From Cephalotrichum gorgonifer (taxonomy: Eukaryota > Ascomycota > Sordariomycetes > Microascales > Microascaceae), in assembly GCA_900312665.1 (NCBI GenBank), contig ONZQ02000001.1, positions 3,724,337-3,788,336 of the forward strand: DNA of 64,000 bases, written 5' to 3'. A model generated the notes under the pieces. It did not search any database and was not told the origin of the DNA. It saw only the letters and a list, made by a program, of their open reading frames with translations. The translations under genes were made by a program, and so were the position numbers. Shown here in pieces: positions 34,258-46,310 of the stretch. Within the stretch, counting starts at the first letter, position 1. Each line of letters starts with the position of its first letter.

Positions 34258-36429
34258 AGGAAGCTTTTGACACTCCGGATGGCAGTACCTGCTTCGGAGT
34301 ATAGTGTCTCGCGATATTCATGGGATGGGTATAGTGGGCGGGGGCTAGGGCTTCTCTGGGCGAAGCGATCAAGCACGGATATCTTTCCAAGTTGTGGTCC
34401 AGACGCAGCTACTCGATATCCAGATCCGAAAGGGCTAGCTAGGGCCATACCGGTCCAGAAGTCCCCATCACCATCCCAACCCCCAGCCCCCCCAACCCCC
34501 CGCCATTTGACGATGCCCGCTCGCCGTATCACCGTCCGGTGGCGCATGTGAATGCCGATCTTCCATGGACTGAAGGGATGCCTCTTGGGAATACAAGATG
34601 AGGCACGGGGGAAAGCCTAGGTGCCTGATTCGGTCGGATATTATGCAAGGCCTAACACCTGCCGGTCAGGTGCACTTCCGCTTGTGCAGCTAGGCAAGAG
34701 GAGGCAGAGGCTTTTGACGATCTAGATCCGACTCTAAATCCAACGCCATGTGACTCACTAGCGGTAGAAGGGGAGGCATGATACAGTTGCGCATAGGGCG
34801 CCCCGGATGCTAAGCGAATGTTGATATGCGCGGGAACCGTGGGGGCTCCCTAGGAACCGGGACGGAGGAACGGCACCAGATGAAGAGATAGCAAAATAAC
34901 AGTCCTTTATCAGGTATCCTGCGAGTAAGCCCATCCGTTTATTGGAATTGTTGGTTTTGAAACATCCGTCTGAGCAAATCCATCCGCGTTCACAGCCACA
35001 TCTGTGAGACACGCAGCACAAAGATCGGGCTATCCCGGCGCGAAGGATCAGGATGGCGAAGAAGCGATGACGGAAGTGTATCTACGTGATAACAGTGTGA
35101 TCCTAATATTAGGTGGGTGGGAATGCGCCGGGGGGGTGGGGGCGATGATGCCGGGCGCCAGGAGAGGCGAAGGTGTGGCGGGGGATGACAGCATTTCCTC
35201 GGCCTTGCTCGAGGCAAGCTAAAAGTAGGAAAACAGGAAAGCCAACTCTTGAGGCCCGGGACCGACCTATCGTGGCCTGCAACACAGCCACGCGTCACCG
35301 TGTAGCGGGGTGGCGGTACTTGTGGCGGTACTTGTTCTCGTTACGCGGCCTCCCCCCCTTTTTACTCCAAGGTGGCGGAAGCCATTCTAGGACTACATAC
35401 GCAGATCAATCGAGCCGCGGGTTTCCGAGACGACCATGAATCATCTTGTAAGTCGCTCTTTCCGGTCAAGAGGACATGGTCTGGAGCAGATATGTTAGAG
35501 CCATGTGGAGATGGATATCGGACTATTCCCCATGGGCCAAATTGTACCTATACTTGTACTTGCAAAGGTACACCAGGTGTGGGGTCCACGAACCTCGGGA
35601 ACCGGCACTAGTACAAGTACTCCTGCACTCGGCCAGACAAGAGTTGAACCCTGAGCAACATCAGGAGCAACAGAGGTCTCAAGCATCAGAGACTGACAGA
35701 AACATGGGGCGGTGCCAGCGGGTAGGGAAACACATACTTGTAAAACCCGGTTGCCTTCTCGAAGGAATGGGGCGCCCTCCCTTGGCTGAGAGGATCTGTT
35801 TCATGACAATCCTTCCCTTCAATCCCCCGGTGATTTTATTCCGTTCGATGCTTTAAAAGTCTCGTATTATCAATCGTACGAGTGATAATAATACTAGTTG
35901 TAATAAAAGATCGTCCAGATTTACGAAAGCGGGATGGCGCCCACTTGATTGGGTATGGACTAATACAAGGTATTACCCGAGCACTCGCTACAAGTAAACA
36001 TCCTGCCCGGTTATTCGGAGAGCCCAGAATGGGACAGGGAATAATACTTGCAAGATGAGAGCTACCTCCACACCTCGCTCCTCGCTACAACCTCTGTTTC
36101 TCTTGGCAATGATGTAACCGCTCCATCGAGGAGATCGTGGAGTGGAGGAGTGAGAGGAGGGGAAAAAAGCTTACTTTTGACTATCCACGCTTTGCCAAGA
36201 CTTTAGAACATTTATGAGTACTCGTCCGAATGCAAGTATGCAAGAATGCCGGTCCTGAGGTGGGAGCGTGCGCGGTCTGGGTGAAAGTTGGCCAAGGCTA
36301 GCCAGCACAAGCCTGAATTAACCGGGCGTGGCTTTAGAGATAGCCATCTAGACTCCGCCCACCACGCCGCTCGCCCACGCACATCCCCCCCTTCATGAGA
36401 TTGACACTAGGAGAAGTAACGGACATACG

Positions 36430-36459
36430 CCCCCAAACCCCCAACTCCCAACCCCCCCC
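36430..36459 (-). repeat. four-run G-rich tract (G-quadruplex candidate, minus strand)
   Basis: C runs of 5, 5, 3 and 8 separated by spacers of 2-4 bases on the plus strand, so the minus strand has four G runs with short loops. No gene adjoins it closely. Confidence 0.6.
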
Positions 36460-37177
36460 ATGTGAGTACCTCGTACGAAGGCGCACAAGGGCGAAACGCC
36501 CTGATACTTCGTATGGAGGGGCTGAGAAGGCCATTTTGGGAATTGGATGCACACCGCTCTCACAAGAATGAGCGAACGATCATCGCGGAGCGAGCTCGTG
36601 GGGCCTATCGCGCAGGATGAGTGGATCGATTGGCTCTAGGAGTGTCGATTCGTTTGATATATTCCCTTCAGTCAGGCGGGCAAGAACAAGTGAAAAGCAG
36701 TACTTGTGATACGGAGTATCGAGCCGGTCACACATCACGGGCGGGCTGCCGATGACGATGGCCCAGAGTCATCTTCCTGCTGTCGGGAAAGGGATTCAGA
36801 TGGTACACAAGGGTACCTCGGATATGTACTTCCCTCTCCTTTTCATCCGCGGGCGAAGCCCTGCCGGAATTTGAACGGAAAGATCAGTCGGGTGTTCGAA
36901 AGGCTTGCTACGTATCTAGTACCGTTTCACCTCCTTTTATCGTGGGGCGGAATTTTGCTGGGTTTCTGTTCGGCCCGTGTACTCGTACTTCGTATGGGTC
37001 GCCGGCTACCGTTTCTTGGAAAGGGGAGGACGGGAAAGGGTAATCGGCAAGGAGGTAATTATAATTTTTTTTTTCGTTCAGGGGAGGCTCAGCCACGCCG
37101 CCCTTCCATTGATCGGAGATCTTGGTGACAGGGTATAAGTACAAGTATGGGGTAGTTCTGTGTGCCTCAATGCAAGT

Positions 37178-37189
37178 ACTTGTACAAGT
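37178..37189. repeat. 12-bp palindrome ACTTGTACAAGT
   Basis: Perfectly self-complementary. It belongs to the same dispersed word family as the site at 16538-16551. Confidence 0.75.
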
Positions 37190-37567
37190 AGGTCATTCTC
37201 CGAGGAAAATTTGAGGTGCTCATTACCTTGTGAACGGGTAGGGGTCTTTGGACCAATGGAGTCGCCCCCTATGAACATACTTACACTCGCACTTGTACTC
37301 ATCTGTCTGCCTGGATCCGGAAATTTGGCTGGCAGTCCTTAGAAGTGATAATTCCGTGGTAGCGCATCGCGACTCGGCTTTTCCTTCAAGTAGTAACCCA
37401 TTTCCACTTCTGGTCATCAAGGTGGGCCAAGTGGGCCAATGACCCGCGAGCAGTTTTGACACGTAATAAGGAAATACTTCCCATTCGTCGGTGGGCAAGG
37501 CTTGAAAACATGTCCATGCCAATTGTGCTGGCTGTAACGTTATTGAAATTAGGTGGATACCATGGCG

Positions 37568-37637
37568 TCGTAGCGTGCCGACCGTCGCTCCAGTCCGCGG
37601 TCCGTACGAAGTACGGAGTATTAAGGGCACGCTACGA
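37568..37637. repeat. nested inverted repeat, 12-bp outer arms
   Basis: TCGTAGCGTGCC at 37568-37579 is exactly complementary to GGCACGCTACGA at 37626-37637. Inside the loop lies a second hairpin, TCCGTAC-gaa-GTACGGA (37601-37617). No coding capacity is seen. Confidence 0.75.
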
Positions 37638-39594
37638 GAGGTTTCTTGGTTGGCGAGAATTGACCAGGCCCATGTGCCGTTGACATGGTTGCGCTGGCGC
37701 AACCGGGACTCAGTGTAAGTACCCACATTGTCTGCCGATAATACGAAGACGATGCTCATTATTCGGCGAGCTGAAATATCCTGTCATTGGAGCTAGCAGG
37801 GAGGGATGTAGTACATACAAGCTGTTGCCAAATACAGCCAATAGCTCGAAATTTTGTCAAGGCGTCGACGCCCGAATCCCGAATAGACTCCACATCTTGG
37901 CGGGGCGGGATGTGAAGATCATGAAGTGGAGGCGAAGAAGAGAGGAGGGGAGTGTGGGCGTGATGCTAGGAGACGGGCGTGGTCTTCCCTCGGGCGTGGA
38001 TGGGTTGCCCTCCTGAGCGCCATGGTCGACCGAGGATCGAATTCCACTCATACGCCCCGAAGGCTCTTGCTTCGTACTTCGTACGAGTGACGTTAGGTTT
38101 CTCAAGCTGGTGGTGGTAGTGCAACTCTCGGATATGTTGTCAGGCCATTCCATGAAGCTCGCTTATCTCGAGACTCAAGAGCATGCAAGGAGTCACAGGA
38201 CGTGTATACTGACTACCTGTACCGAATTCGTGCATGAACCCCGGTCTCCCTTGTGCCAATGAACATCTCAATATCTCCCCCGTTGCTTTCGGAGTTATGT
38301 GTTGATGGTGTCGATTCGGCAGCTCGGCGATGATGATGCAAAAGGAGGCGGAGATAATTAATGTGGGGCCCTTCAAGTTCCCTCGAATAGTTGTCGCCAT
38401 GAGTGCAAGTACGAGTACAAGTACAAGCGCTAGGACCTGGTGGCACACGTTTCGCGATGACCCGTGGCGACCCGCGAGACACCCATTGGGCGACAGCCGG
38501 AGGATAAACGGTGCAGACTAATTGCGCGTCCCGCCTGCGCAAGCGAGGGGATTAACGGTGAAGTATTCGGGGAAGCATGGGGACTATGTATGAGCACAGG
38601 GGTGACGGTACAGGTACTTGTACCTCCGGGAAGGTGCACAAGCGCTCGTATAGGTATTACTGAGCGGGTGCGTTTGACAAATACGCGAAACGAAACAAGT
38701 GGGACAGGACATAACCCGTACCAATACTTGCGGTCCACTAATAATTTTAGTGGCCCTGATTTTACCCGTCAAAAACTTCAGGAGAAGGGACTAGTGGAGA
38801 AAGTGCTTACTTGTACATTGTACTGAAAAGGGATGGGGGAAGGCGCGTTCCGCGCAGTATGGGTGGCTCCGTGGGCTCGCCTTTATGCATGGAGGCTGAG
38901 CTGCAGGAGGACACGACGGATTGGTACCTGCGCCAATTCCTCGTCATCGTCCAGAAGGGGGCAGAGCTCCTGCCAGTCAAGACGTCACATGTGCATCTCA
39001 CTAGTACAAGTTTTTTGTGTCATGTACCAGGGTCCTCTTCAAGCACAGCCATGGATCCGCCACCCAAACATAGAATAATGCAATTATTACCGACAGAGGC
39101 AGCCACGCCATGAAGGTGAGGGCATGGGCTGAGAGGAATAGAAGCAAAATAGAAAGCCATGACGGTCTCCGTCTCAGCCTGCAGGTGCCATGCCCAGCCC
39201 GCAGCCGGAACTTGATGACACCAACGTATGAGTGAATACCTTTTGTACGGGGTACTTGTATTAATAGTTCAATCTTGTCGCGACCCATAAGCCACTCCTG
39301 ATCCCAAGTACGGGGTACCTGTCCACCCCCTGTCAATCCCGGTCCCCTATCCCTGTTTTGTCCTGAGTGCAGCAGTAGTAGGGACCTCAGAATCCTCGCG
39401 TTGGAGCTTGTGGGTCCTATACGTTCAACGAGCATGAGTATCTTCCACTTCCGTTCAATTTTCCTGTCGCCCATCCAGGACACCTGCCGCGTATGACATT
39501 GGGCCTAGACCCTATTATCTTTTGTTTTTCAAGATTGCTGGGGAGGTCACTCGGTGGTCATTCACTCGACCAAATATCTCATGTCAATTTGCTC

Positions 39595-39636
39595 GGGGGG
39601 GAGGGGGGAGGGGAGGTGGGAAAGGGGGGGGGGGGG
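39595..39636 (+). repeat. G-rich tract (G-quadruplex candidate)
   Basis: G runs of 7, 6, 4, 3 and 13 separated by 1-4 bases, 437 bases upstream of the GT2 start. It fits the usual pattern for an intramolecular quadruplex. Confidence 0.6.
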
Positions 39637-40072
39637 TTTGGCTTGATCATCGCGGAGTTAAATGAAGTAGTACTTGTATCTCTCCTCTTCCCTTCCACAG
39701 CCCACAGCCCTGTTGGCAAGCTCTTCCTGTGGGTACCGCGTATTACCACTACGACCCCTCCACCACGCCAAACCTAGACAAGCAATCTCCCGTGCACTAC
39801 GTCTGCCCCGTGCAACACCAGCCCTGGTTCCTCGTCCCAACTTATTTTCCTCCCCCTTCTCTCTTTTTCCTCTCCGCGAAGCGCGGGCCCCTCGATTGCG
39901 ACTGACGGTTTCTTTTCACGCCTTGCGATTAATATCTCCCGTCACTCCCTTGACGCATCGCGTCCACACATTCCTTTTCAATTCCCATTTGCTTTCGACC
40001 ACACCCGCCCCTAATTTCTTGGCCAACGCGCCACGCCGGGTGCCCCCGTTTGCCTGTCTCTTGTCTTTGTCC

Positions 40073-42622
40073 ATGTCTTCCGCCATTATGTCAGTTTTCG
40101 CCTGGGCGACCCGCCGCTCAGGTGGCCTCGCCATGATAGCCCTCCTGGCTCTCTGCTACTGGGTCATCTCGAAAGAAGCCGTCACGCCCAAGCACCCCTA
40201 CGAGTTCCAGGATCAACAGAACGTCAAGCCCGACCCGAAGACGTCGACCATGGGAGGAGCGGGATCGTGGACCGTCCTGTTCGCCTATTACTGCCTGCTC
40301 ATCCACTTCCTCGTCTTCGTCTTCCCTCTCCGCGCCTGCTGGTCCATTATCGACCTCACCAAGAGCCTGACCAAGGTGCGCTCGAAGACCCTGCGCGAAC
40401 TCAGGCTTACGGGCCAGCGCCGCGGCTCGTCGACGTCGCTGTCGAGCTCAGAGACTCTCGGGTCCATTTCTTCCCAAGGAACCTCGGCATCCAGCAGCGA
40501 GGCTGGCGATCTCGAAGCAGAGCTATACGACGGCGAGGCGACCAACGTCATCCACGCGATCATTGTGCCGAACTATAAAGAGGAGACCGATACGCTACGG
40601 GAAACTCTGGACGTCTTGGCCTCTCACCCGGACGCCTCCGTTTCATACGATGTAAGTCGACGACGTTTCCCGAATTCTGTTATGCACACTTGCGCTAGAG
40701 GGGGGTCTTCAGGGCAGCGCACGCCGTGGTGAAGCTGGGGAGGAGGGGGGCGACGCTGAACAGCCAGCCAGTGGGGGTTGCGAGTGCCTCAATTTCCTTC
40801 GCGATTGGCCTTCGGTCAATGAAATTTTTTTCTTTCCTTGGCCCACGTACGGACCCGAGGGGCGAGGAGGTTGACAAATTGGCTGACGCATCTGTTGTAG
40901 GTTTACCTGGGAATGGAACAGCGCGAAGCGGGTGGTGAAGCTAAGGCACAGCGCCTGATCGACGAATTTTCCGCCAAGTTCCGGTCCATCTCCTACACTG
41001 TCCATCCTTCTGACATCCCCGGCGAGTCCGCCGGCAAGGGTAGCAACGTCGCATGGGCAGCGCGGAAGCTTAGCGAGAGGTACCCCATTGAGAAGCGCCG
41101 AAATGTGGTCGTCACAGGAATCGATGGTAAGTCTGCCTAGACGGCGTCATTCGCAGTCGCTCAACCCAACCCCACAGAGGTCTACGCATCCGCAGAAGTC
41201 GCGCTGGCCCACAGAATACACCACACTGGGTGCTGTAACTTGGCCTTCGCGGGATGAAAAAATCTTGCTGACCGAAGGATTTGCGTGAATATAGCCGACA
41301 GCCACCTCTCGTCGAATTACTTCGCTCTGATCAATTCCATGCACAATGCCTATCCGGAGACGGCAACGACGACACTCTATTCGGCGCCAATCATCTTCGA
41401 CCGGAACGCTCACAACGTCCCCGCGATCGTTCGAGTTGCCGATATCCTCTGGTGCGCGGCCGGGCTCTCCGGACTGTACAGCGGATCGACTGTTGCCCCG
41501 CCCACATCGGTGTACTCGCTCACCCTCGAACTTATCGACCGAGTTGGAGGTTGGGATTGCGGCAGCGAAGCCATCGGCGAGGATTTGCACATGTACCTCA
41601 AGTGCTTCTTCGCGCTCAACGGGAATCTCACCTCGAGGACTGTTCTGAGCCCTGTGAGCCAGAGCAATGTGACGGGTGGCGGAAAAGACGGGGTTGTCGG
41701 CATTTATATGGACATGACCGCACGGTACAAGCAGGCCCTGCGCCATATGTGGGGTGCCCTAGACACCGGTTTCGCCCTGCGTCAGCTTGTTGTATGTTTG
41801 CGCGAGAGGAAGCACACCACCCGAGTCTTCCGACCGCTTCACAGGTCGATGTAAGTCGCCCCCCCTCCTCCCCCACACCCAATCACCTTGCTCGCACTAG
41901 CTATTTCCCTGCGCCTCTCACCCCATGACCTCGTCCAATTCGGGCTATTCCCCAATTTGGTGTTTTACTCGGGTTCAATGGCGCGCCCGAATCCGTCACA
42001 TCGGGATTGTTTTAGCCATGATCGGGAACTGACCTAGTTATTCTCTAGTGGTGATGCCTCGGACTCTTACATTCCTGAAAAGGATCTTGAGGCTGACGCC
42101 GAGGGTGGCATCTTCTCAGACGTTACCCAGCACACCCTCGATTCCATCCACTGGGAGCGTCTCATTTACCTCTTCCACCGGCTGTTCGAGGCCCACTTCC
42201 TGCCTGTTCAAATGACCATCCTCGTCTTCGCGTCCACCATCTATTCCTTCCTTACCAAGGACCACCCGGACATTCACAACCTGAACTGGATCTTCTCCGT
42301 GTGCAATATCCTCCGCGCCGTTGGCTTCATGGAGGTGGTTGTCTACCTCGCCCTGTACGAAGGATTCCACCGGATCTGTGTCAAGGCCAGGGAACAGGAG
42401 ATGACGGAGGCTGGACTGGCCGAGGGCATGCGATTCTCGCACCGGTCCTTGAAGAAGAATGTTGTGGACTACATAATGGCGCCTCTTGTCGCGCCCCTCT
42501 ATGGCTCCATTCCCTGTGCACAGGCCCAGATCTGTCACTTCTGGACGCTGGACCTAGTGTACGCGGTGAGCAAGAAGGTCACGCGGAGACGGGCGATGTC
42601 GTTAGTGAGCGATAAGGTATAG
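40073..42622 (+). CDS. membrane family-2 glycosyltransferase
   Basis: Four exons, 40073-40651, 40901-41126, 41295-41850 and 42049-42622, giving 644 residues. All four donors and acceptors are GTAAG.../YAG except the last donor, AT|GTAAGT, which overlaps an apparent stop (TCG ATG TAA) that splicing removes. N-terminal spans lie near 20-35 and 64-90. A GT2 catalytic domain follows, starting at HAIIVPNYKEE. It has a DxD-like GIDADSH at the exon 2-3 junction, the catalytic-base region GGWDCGSEAIGEDLHMYLKC and a QxxRW-like QALRHMW. C-terminal spans and a cytosolic tail end the protein. It belongs to the Glyco_trans_2_3 group of processive-type membrane transferases. The product (a glycan or glycolipid) cannot be named. 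The start is uncertain: 40073 is chosen, 40088 is equally good, and the frame is open back to 39674. Confidence 0.85.
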
Positions 42623-44551
42623 AACTGGGCCTATTTGTTTTTTTTCTTCATTTCCGGCTTTGCCTTGTTTTGAACCCTTCTCTTTGCCTGTCCATACTTT
42701 ATCTCGACCTCTTCCTTGCCGCCATATCCAACTACACGCCGAAGCTTGGACTCTCGCCCAGCCATTTGGGGGCGTCGCCTGTCCCTCGTTTCTCCGCGAC
42801 TTCTTTCACCCTCACCCAGCCCTACAACAGAGAGGTCGAATATTCTCTTCTTCCTGCCGCCCATCGATTTAGACACGACGCGACTCTTAAGTGGCATTGT
42901 CGTCATGGAGCGTGCTCTTTATTATTTCACACCCTTTTGAAACGCATGGCTCGGCATTTGGCAACCTAGAACGGGGGGTTCTTCTTACATACTTTTTTTT
43001 CTTATCTTTTGGGGGCCTCGACCAGGTGTTCTCGGAGTAATTGATACACGGTCTGAGACGGCATATGGCCTGTCCTGTTACGCTCGCTACCAGCAGAGAT
43101 CCGTCGGATTTCAAACATTTTTTTACATGGGAGGAAAAGAGAGGAAGGTGCAGCGGAGGTGGGTGGACGGCGGAATGCGACACGACGACATAAAGATTCA
43201 ACAGCGGCTTGCCGGAGGACGCAATATGCCTGGCTTACGCCAATGCATGCAGCGGAATGTCCGCCCCGCCGCCCATCTCCCCCTCACTCGGTCATGACGA
43301 GTAGTTCCTCGGGATGTCGGTCCTGGGGCGAGCGCTTGACTGCGAGCGATCCTTTTCTCTCCCAACTGAAGGCAATGAGATGCCGAGGGCGCGTTGTGGG
43401 AGAGTCTGGAGGGACCGCAACTAATGTCCCGGCCTTGGGTCTTGGGACGGACGCGCTTAGCGTCGATAATACCTAATGCTTATTGATGGAACGGGATGTA
43501 GATAGAATCAGTGCTTCGCGGCGCTTGCAGAGTGTCCGAGCTGTGGACCCTTTGCGCATGCTGCCTCGCGACGGCATTTAGCCCAGCTGAATTCAGAAAG
43601 CCAGATTCATCCTTTTTCCTCCACTTTTGCGAGAATCTTCTGCCACTATGGAGACTTGACTATGTGTAGACTCGGGACTTATAAACGCCACCTTCATCCG
43701 TACCTTTTAACGAGAGCGACGTTGTTGACATATCGTCCTCGACTACGGTAATATCCTCTCTATCTCATTCTCACCACCTGGGCTGGGTGGTGGGTGCGAG
43801 CGTTGGACCGTGAATAGTATAAGATGCAGCTAACAAGACAATTCCACGGCCGCGGCCACGCCTCCCAGGATCATTGATCCGGATCGATCCATACAGAAGC
43901 CTGGGCGAAATCCCCGCTTATAAAGTAAACGAGGTAGGTATACAAGTGCTTGTAGGCACCAGGTCTACGTGTCGCCAGGCCAATGTTTGAGAGAAGGACA
44001 AAGAAGGTACTAGCAAAGGCAGCAGGCAGGACGGTGCGAGTATTAGTTAGCGTGGAACCAAATCCAGGAACCGCTTAGAAAAAATAAAAGTCTAATTATT
44101 TTGCCTGTCAGAAAGAAAAGCGCCTGGAAAACAATGTCGTAACCCAGGTCCATTTTCTCCATCAAGAGCAGTAAGGATTGGCTGGTCCAGCAGGGCGGTG
44201 AAGACTCGGGCTCCACTAACGTGGGTTGCACTGTTGTTGGGCGACCGATAAGCCGCTCTTATCGGACCATTCTGTCTCATGGTTGCTAGGAACCCCACTG
44301 TCGCTTGGGGGGGAGAGAGAGAGAGGCGGAGAGAAAAAAAGTTGAAGAAATTTTTGGAGCTTGCTTCAGACTCTTTGCCTTCCCACCATCCCCAACCAAG
44401 AAGTACTACCAACTTCACTTTTTCAACACCTCTTCTTCTTCCCCCCATCATCAGTTACGGGCCACGATCAAACTTTCTAGTTCCCATCCTCATTCTTTCT
44501 CGTTAATTCCACCCACACACTCCCGCAACGTTAAACTCCGCGCCCTTCACA
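42623..44551. other. intergenic region, no gene seen
   Basis: 1.9 kb between the GT2 stop and the FKBP start, both on the plus strand. It has C/T-rich sequence near 42640-42860 and just before 44552, the latter typical of a fungal promoter and 5' UTR. No gene is supported. Confidence 0.6.
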
Positions 44552-46310
44552 ATGTCTGGTCCCCAAGCGCTTGCCATCTACGGCTTGACCGTCCCTGCCA
44601 ATGAGGGCCCCATTCCTGCCTCCACGGTCAGCTTCCCTGCCAGGGTAAGTCCTCGTCCATTCCTATTCCGCTTGCGTTGTTTGAGACCGATCCGGATTGC
44701 GGGAGCCAAGCCTCCCGTCATGGCCGCCTTAGCCTAGCGCGCGCCGCTACAGAGACACCGTGAAGCTGACACTCCTTTTTCTTAGTTCCGCATCACGATG
44801 GCCGCGCTTGACCCTACGGCCCCCCCGGAGGCTGATGAGGCCGGCAACCTTCCTTCCGTTCCCCGCTCTACCCTCAAGCTCATCCGCGTCCCCAGCTCCG
44901 ACTCCGACGAGGAGGAGTCGGACGAGGAGGACGACGATGAGTACCTCAAGGCCCTGATCAATGCTTCCGACGACGACGAGGAGGACTCTGATGAGGAGGC
45001 CAACGGCGGCCCCAGCGACCCGTCCAAGTCCAAGAAGCAGAAGCGCGCCGAGGCTCTCGCCGCCCTCATCAAGGCCGCGGAGGAGGAGGAGTCTGACGAG
45101 GAGATGGCTGACGCGAAGCCTAATGGTGCCAAGAAGAACGCGTCCAAGAAGGGCAAGGGCAAGGCTGTTGAGGAGGAGGAGGAGGAGTCTGAGGAGGATA
45201 GCGACGACGAGGACGCTGTTATCCCCGAGGAGTTCGTTGTCTGCACCCTGGATACCGAGCGCGTAAGTCTAGCCGTCGCAGATCCCCTCAACCTATACCG
45301 AAGTCTTGTTTAGCATGCTAACCTTTTGCTTGCCCGTGACTCAGACCTACCAGCAGCCCCTCGACATCATGGTGCGCGAGGATGAGGAGGTCTACTTCAT
45401 GGTCACCGGCACCCACGCCGTCACTCTGACCGGAAACTACGTCGAGTCCCTCTACGACGACGAGGACGACGAGGATGAGTACGACTCGGAGGACGATGAG
45501 GACATGGATGACGACGACCTCATGCTCGCTGGCGGCTACAGTGACGATGAGAGCGATGAGCTCGACGATGTCGCGGACCCCCGCGTCACCGAGCTCGACA
45601 GCGACGATGACGGCGCCGAGGCCCCGGCCCTCGTTCCCACCAAGAAGGGAAAGAACAAGCGGGCCGCGGAGGAGGTCGAGGGCCTCGACGCCCTGATCGA
45701 CGACGCCAAGGAGGGCGAGCAGAAGCTCAGCAAGAAGCAGGCGAAGAAGCTCAAGAACAACAAGGGCGAGGCGGTCGCGTCCGAGGAGAAGAAGAAGGAC
45801 ACCAAGGGCGACAAGAAGGTCCAGTTCGCCAAGGAGCTCGAGCAGGGCCCCACCGGCTCCGGCGCTAAGGACAAGCCGGCCGAGGTGAAGTCCGTCCGCG
45901 TCGTCCAGGGTGTCACTATCGACGACCGCAAGGTCGGGTCTGGCCGTGTCGTCAAGAACGGCGACAGCGTCGGCATGAGGTACATCGGCAAGCTCCTCAA
46001 CGGCAAGCAGTTCGATGGTGAGTTTACCAAGCCCCAATCTACCCCTGACACTCGTCTCCCCCCGCTACAAGAGCAAAAACGCTAACAGTCATTTCCCTCT
46101 CTAGCCAACAAGAAGGGCAAGCCTTTCACCTTCAAGGTCGGCAAGGGCGAGTGCATCAAGGGCTGGGACGTCGGCATCCTCGGCATGGCCATCGGTGGCG
46201 AGCGCCGTCTCACCATCCCCGCCAGCATGGCCTACGGCAGCAGGGGTCTCCCCGGCATCCCCGCCAACAGCACTCTGGTCTTCGACGTCAAGCTTCTCGA
46301 GATCAAGTAA
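44552..46310 (+). CDS. fpr4: nucleolar FKBP-type prolyl isomerase (Fpr3/Fpr4, FKBP39-like)
   Basis: Four exons, 44552-44644, 44786-45262, 45345-46017 and 46105-46310, giving 482 residues; donors GTAAGT or GTGAGT, acceptors TTAG, TCAG and CTAG. The N-terminus is a nucleoplasmin-like domain (LAIYGLTVPA, VSFPARFRITMAALDP). Long Asp/Glu stretches follow, alternating with Lys-rich segments (about 80-180 and 220-350), as in histone-binding nucleolar FKBPs. The C-terminal 110 residues are an FKBP domain with the usual drug-pocket residues: Tyr in MRYIG, Asp in QFDAN, Trp in IKGWDVG, Tyr in MAYGSRG, Phe in LVFDVKLLEI. Yeast Fpr4 isomerises histone H3 prolines and acts as a histone chaperone on rDNA, so a nuclear chromatin role is inferred. 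The domain order is diagnostic. Confidence 0.95.

Larger units (their letters stand above)
34258..40072. other. 5.8 kb intergenic stretch without a recognisable gene
   Basis: Between the THOC5-like stop and the GT2 start. No open frame has recognisable content. It is dense in GTACTTGTAC/GTACGAAGTAC-type words (about 20 noticed between 35300 and 39700). It contains a nested inverted repeat (37568-37637), a 12-bp palindrome (37178-37189), a G-rich tract (39595-39636) and C-rich tracts (34475-34502, 36430-36459). The right end should be the glycosyltransferase promoter. Confidence 0.55.

Noticed and set aside
45318..46037. 239-codon Leu/Val-rich frame on the minus strand
   Set aside because: Antisense to the acidic exon of the FKBP gene; GAG/GAC codons read backwards give Leu/Val. 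Not a membrane protein.
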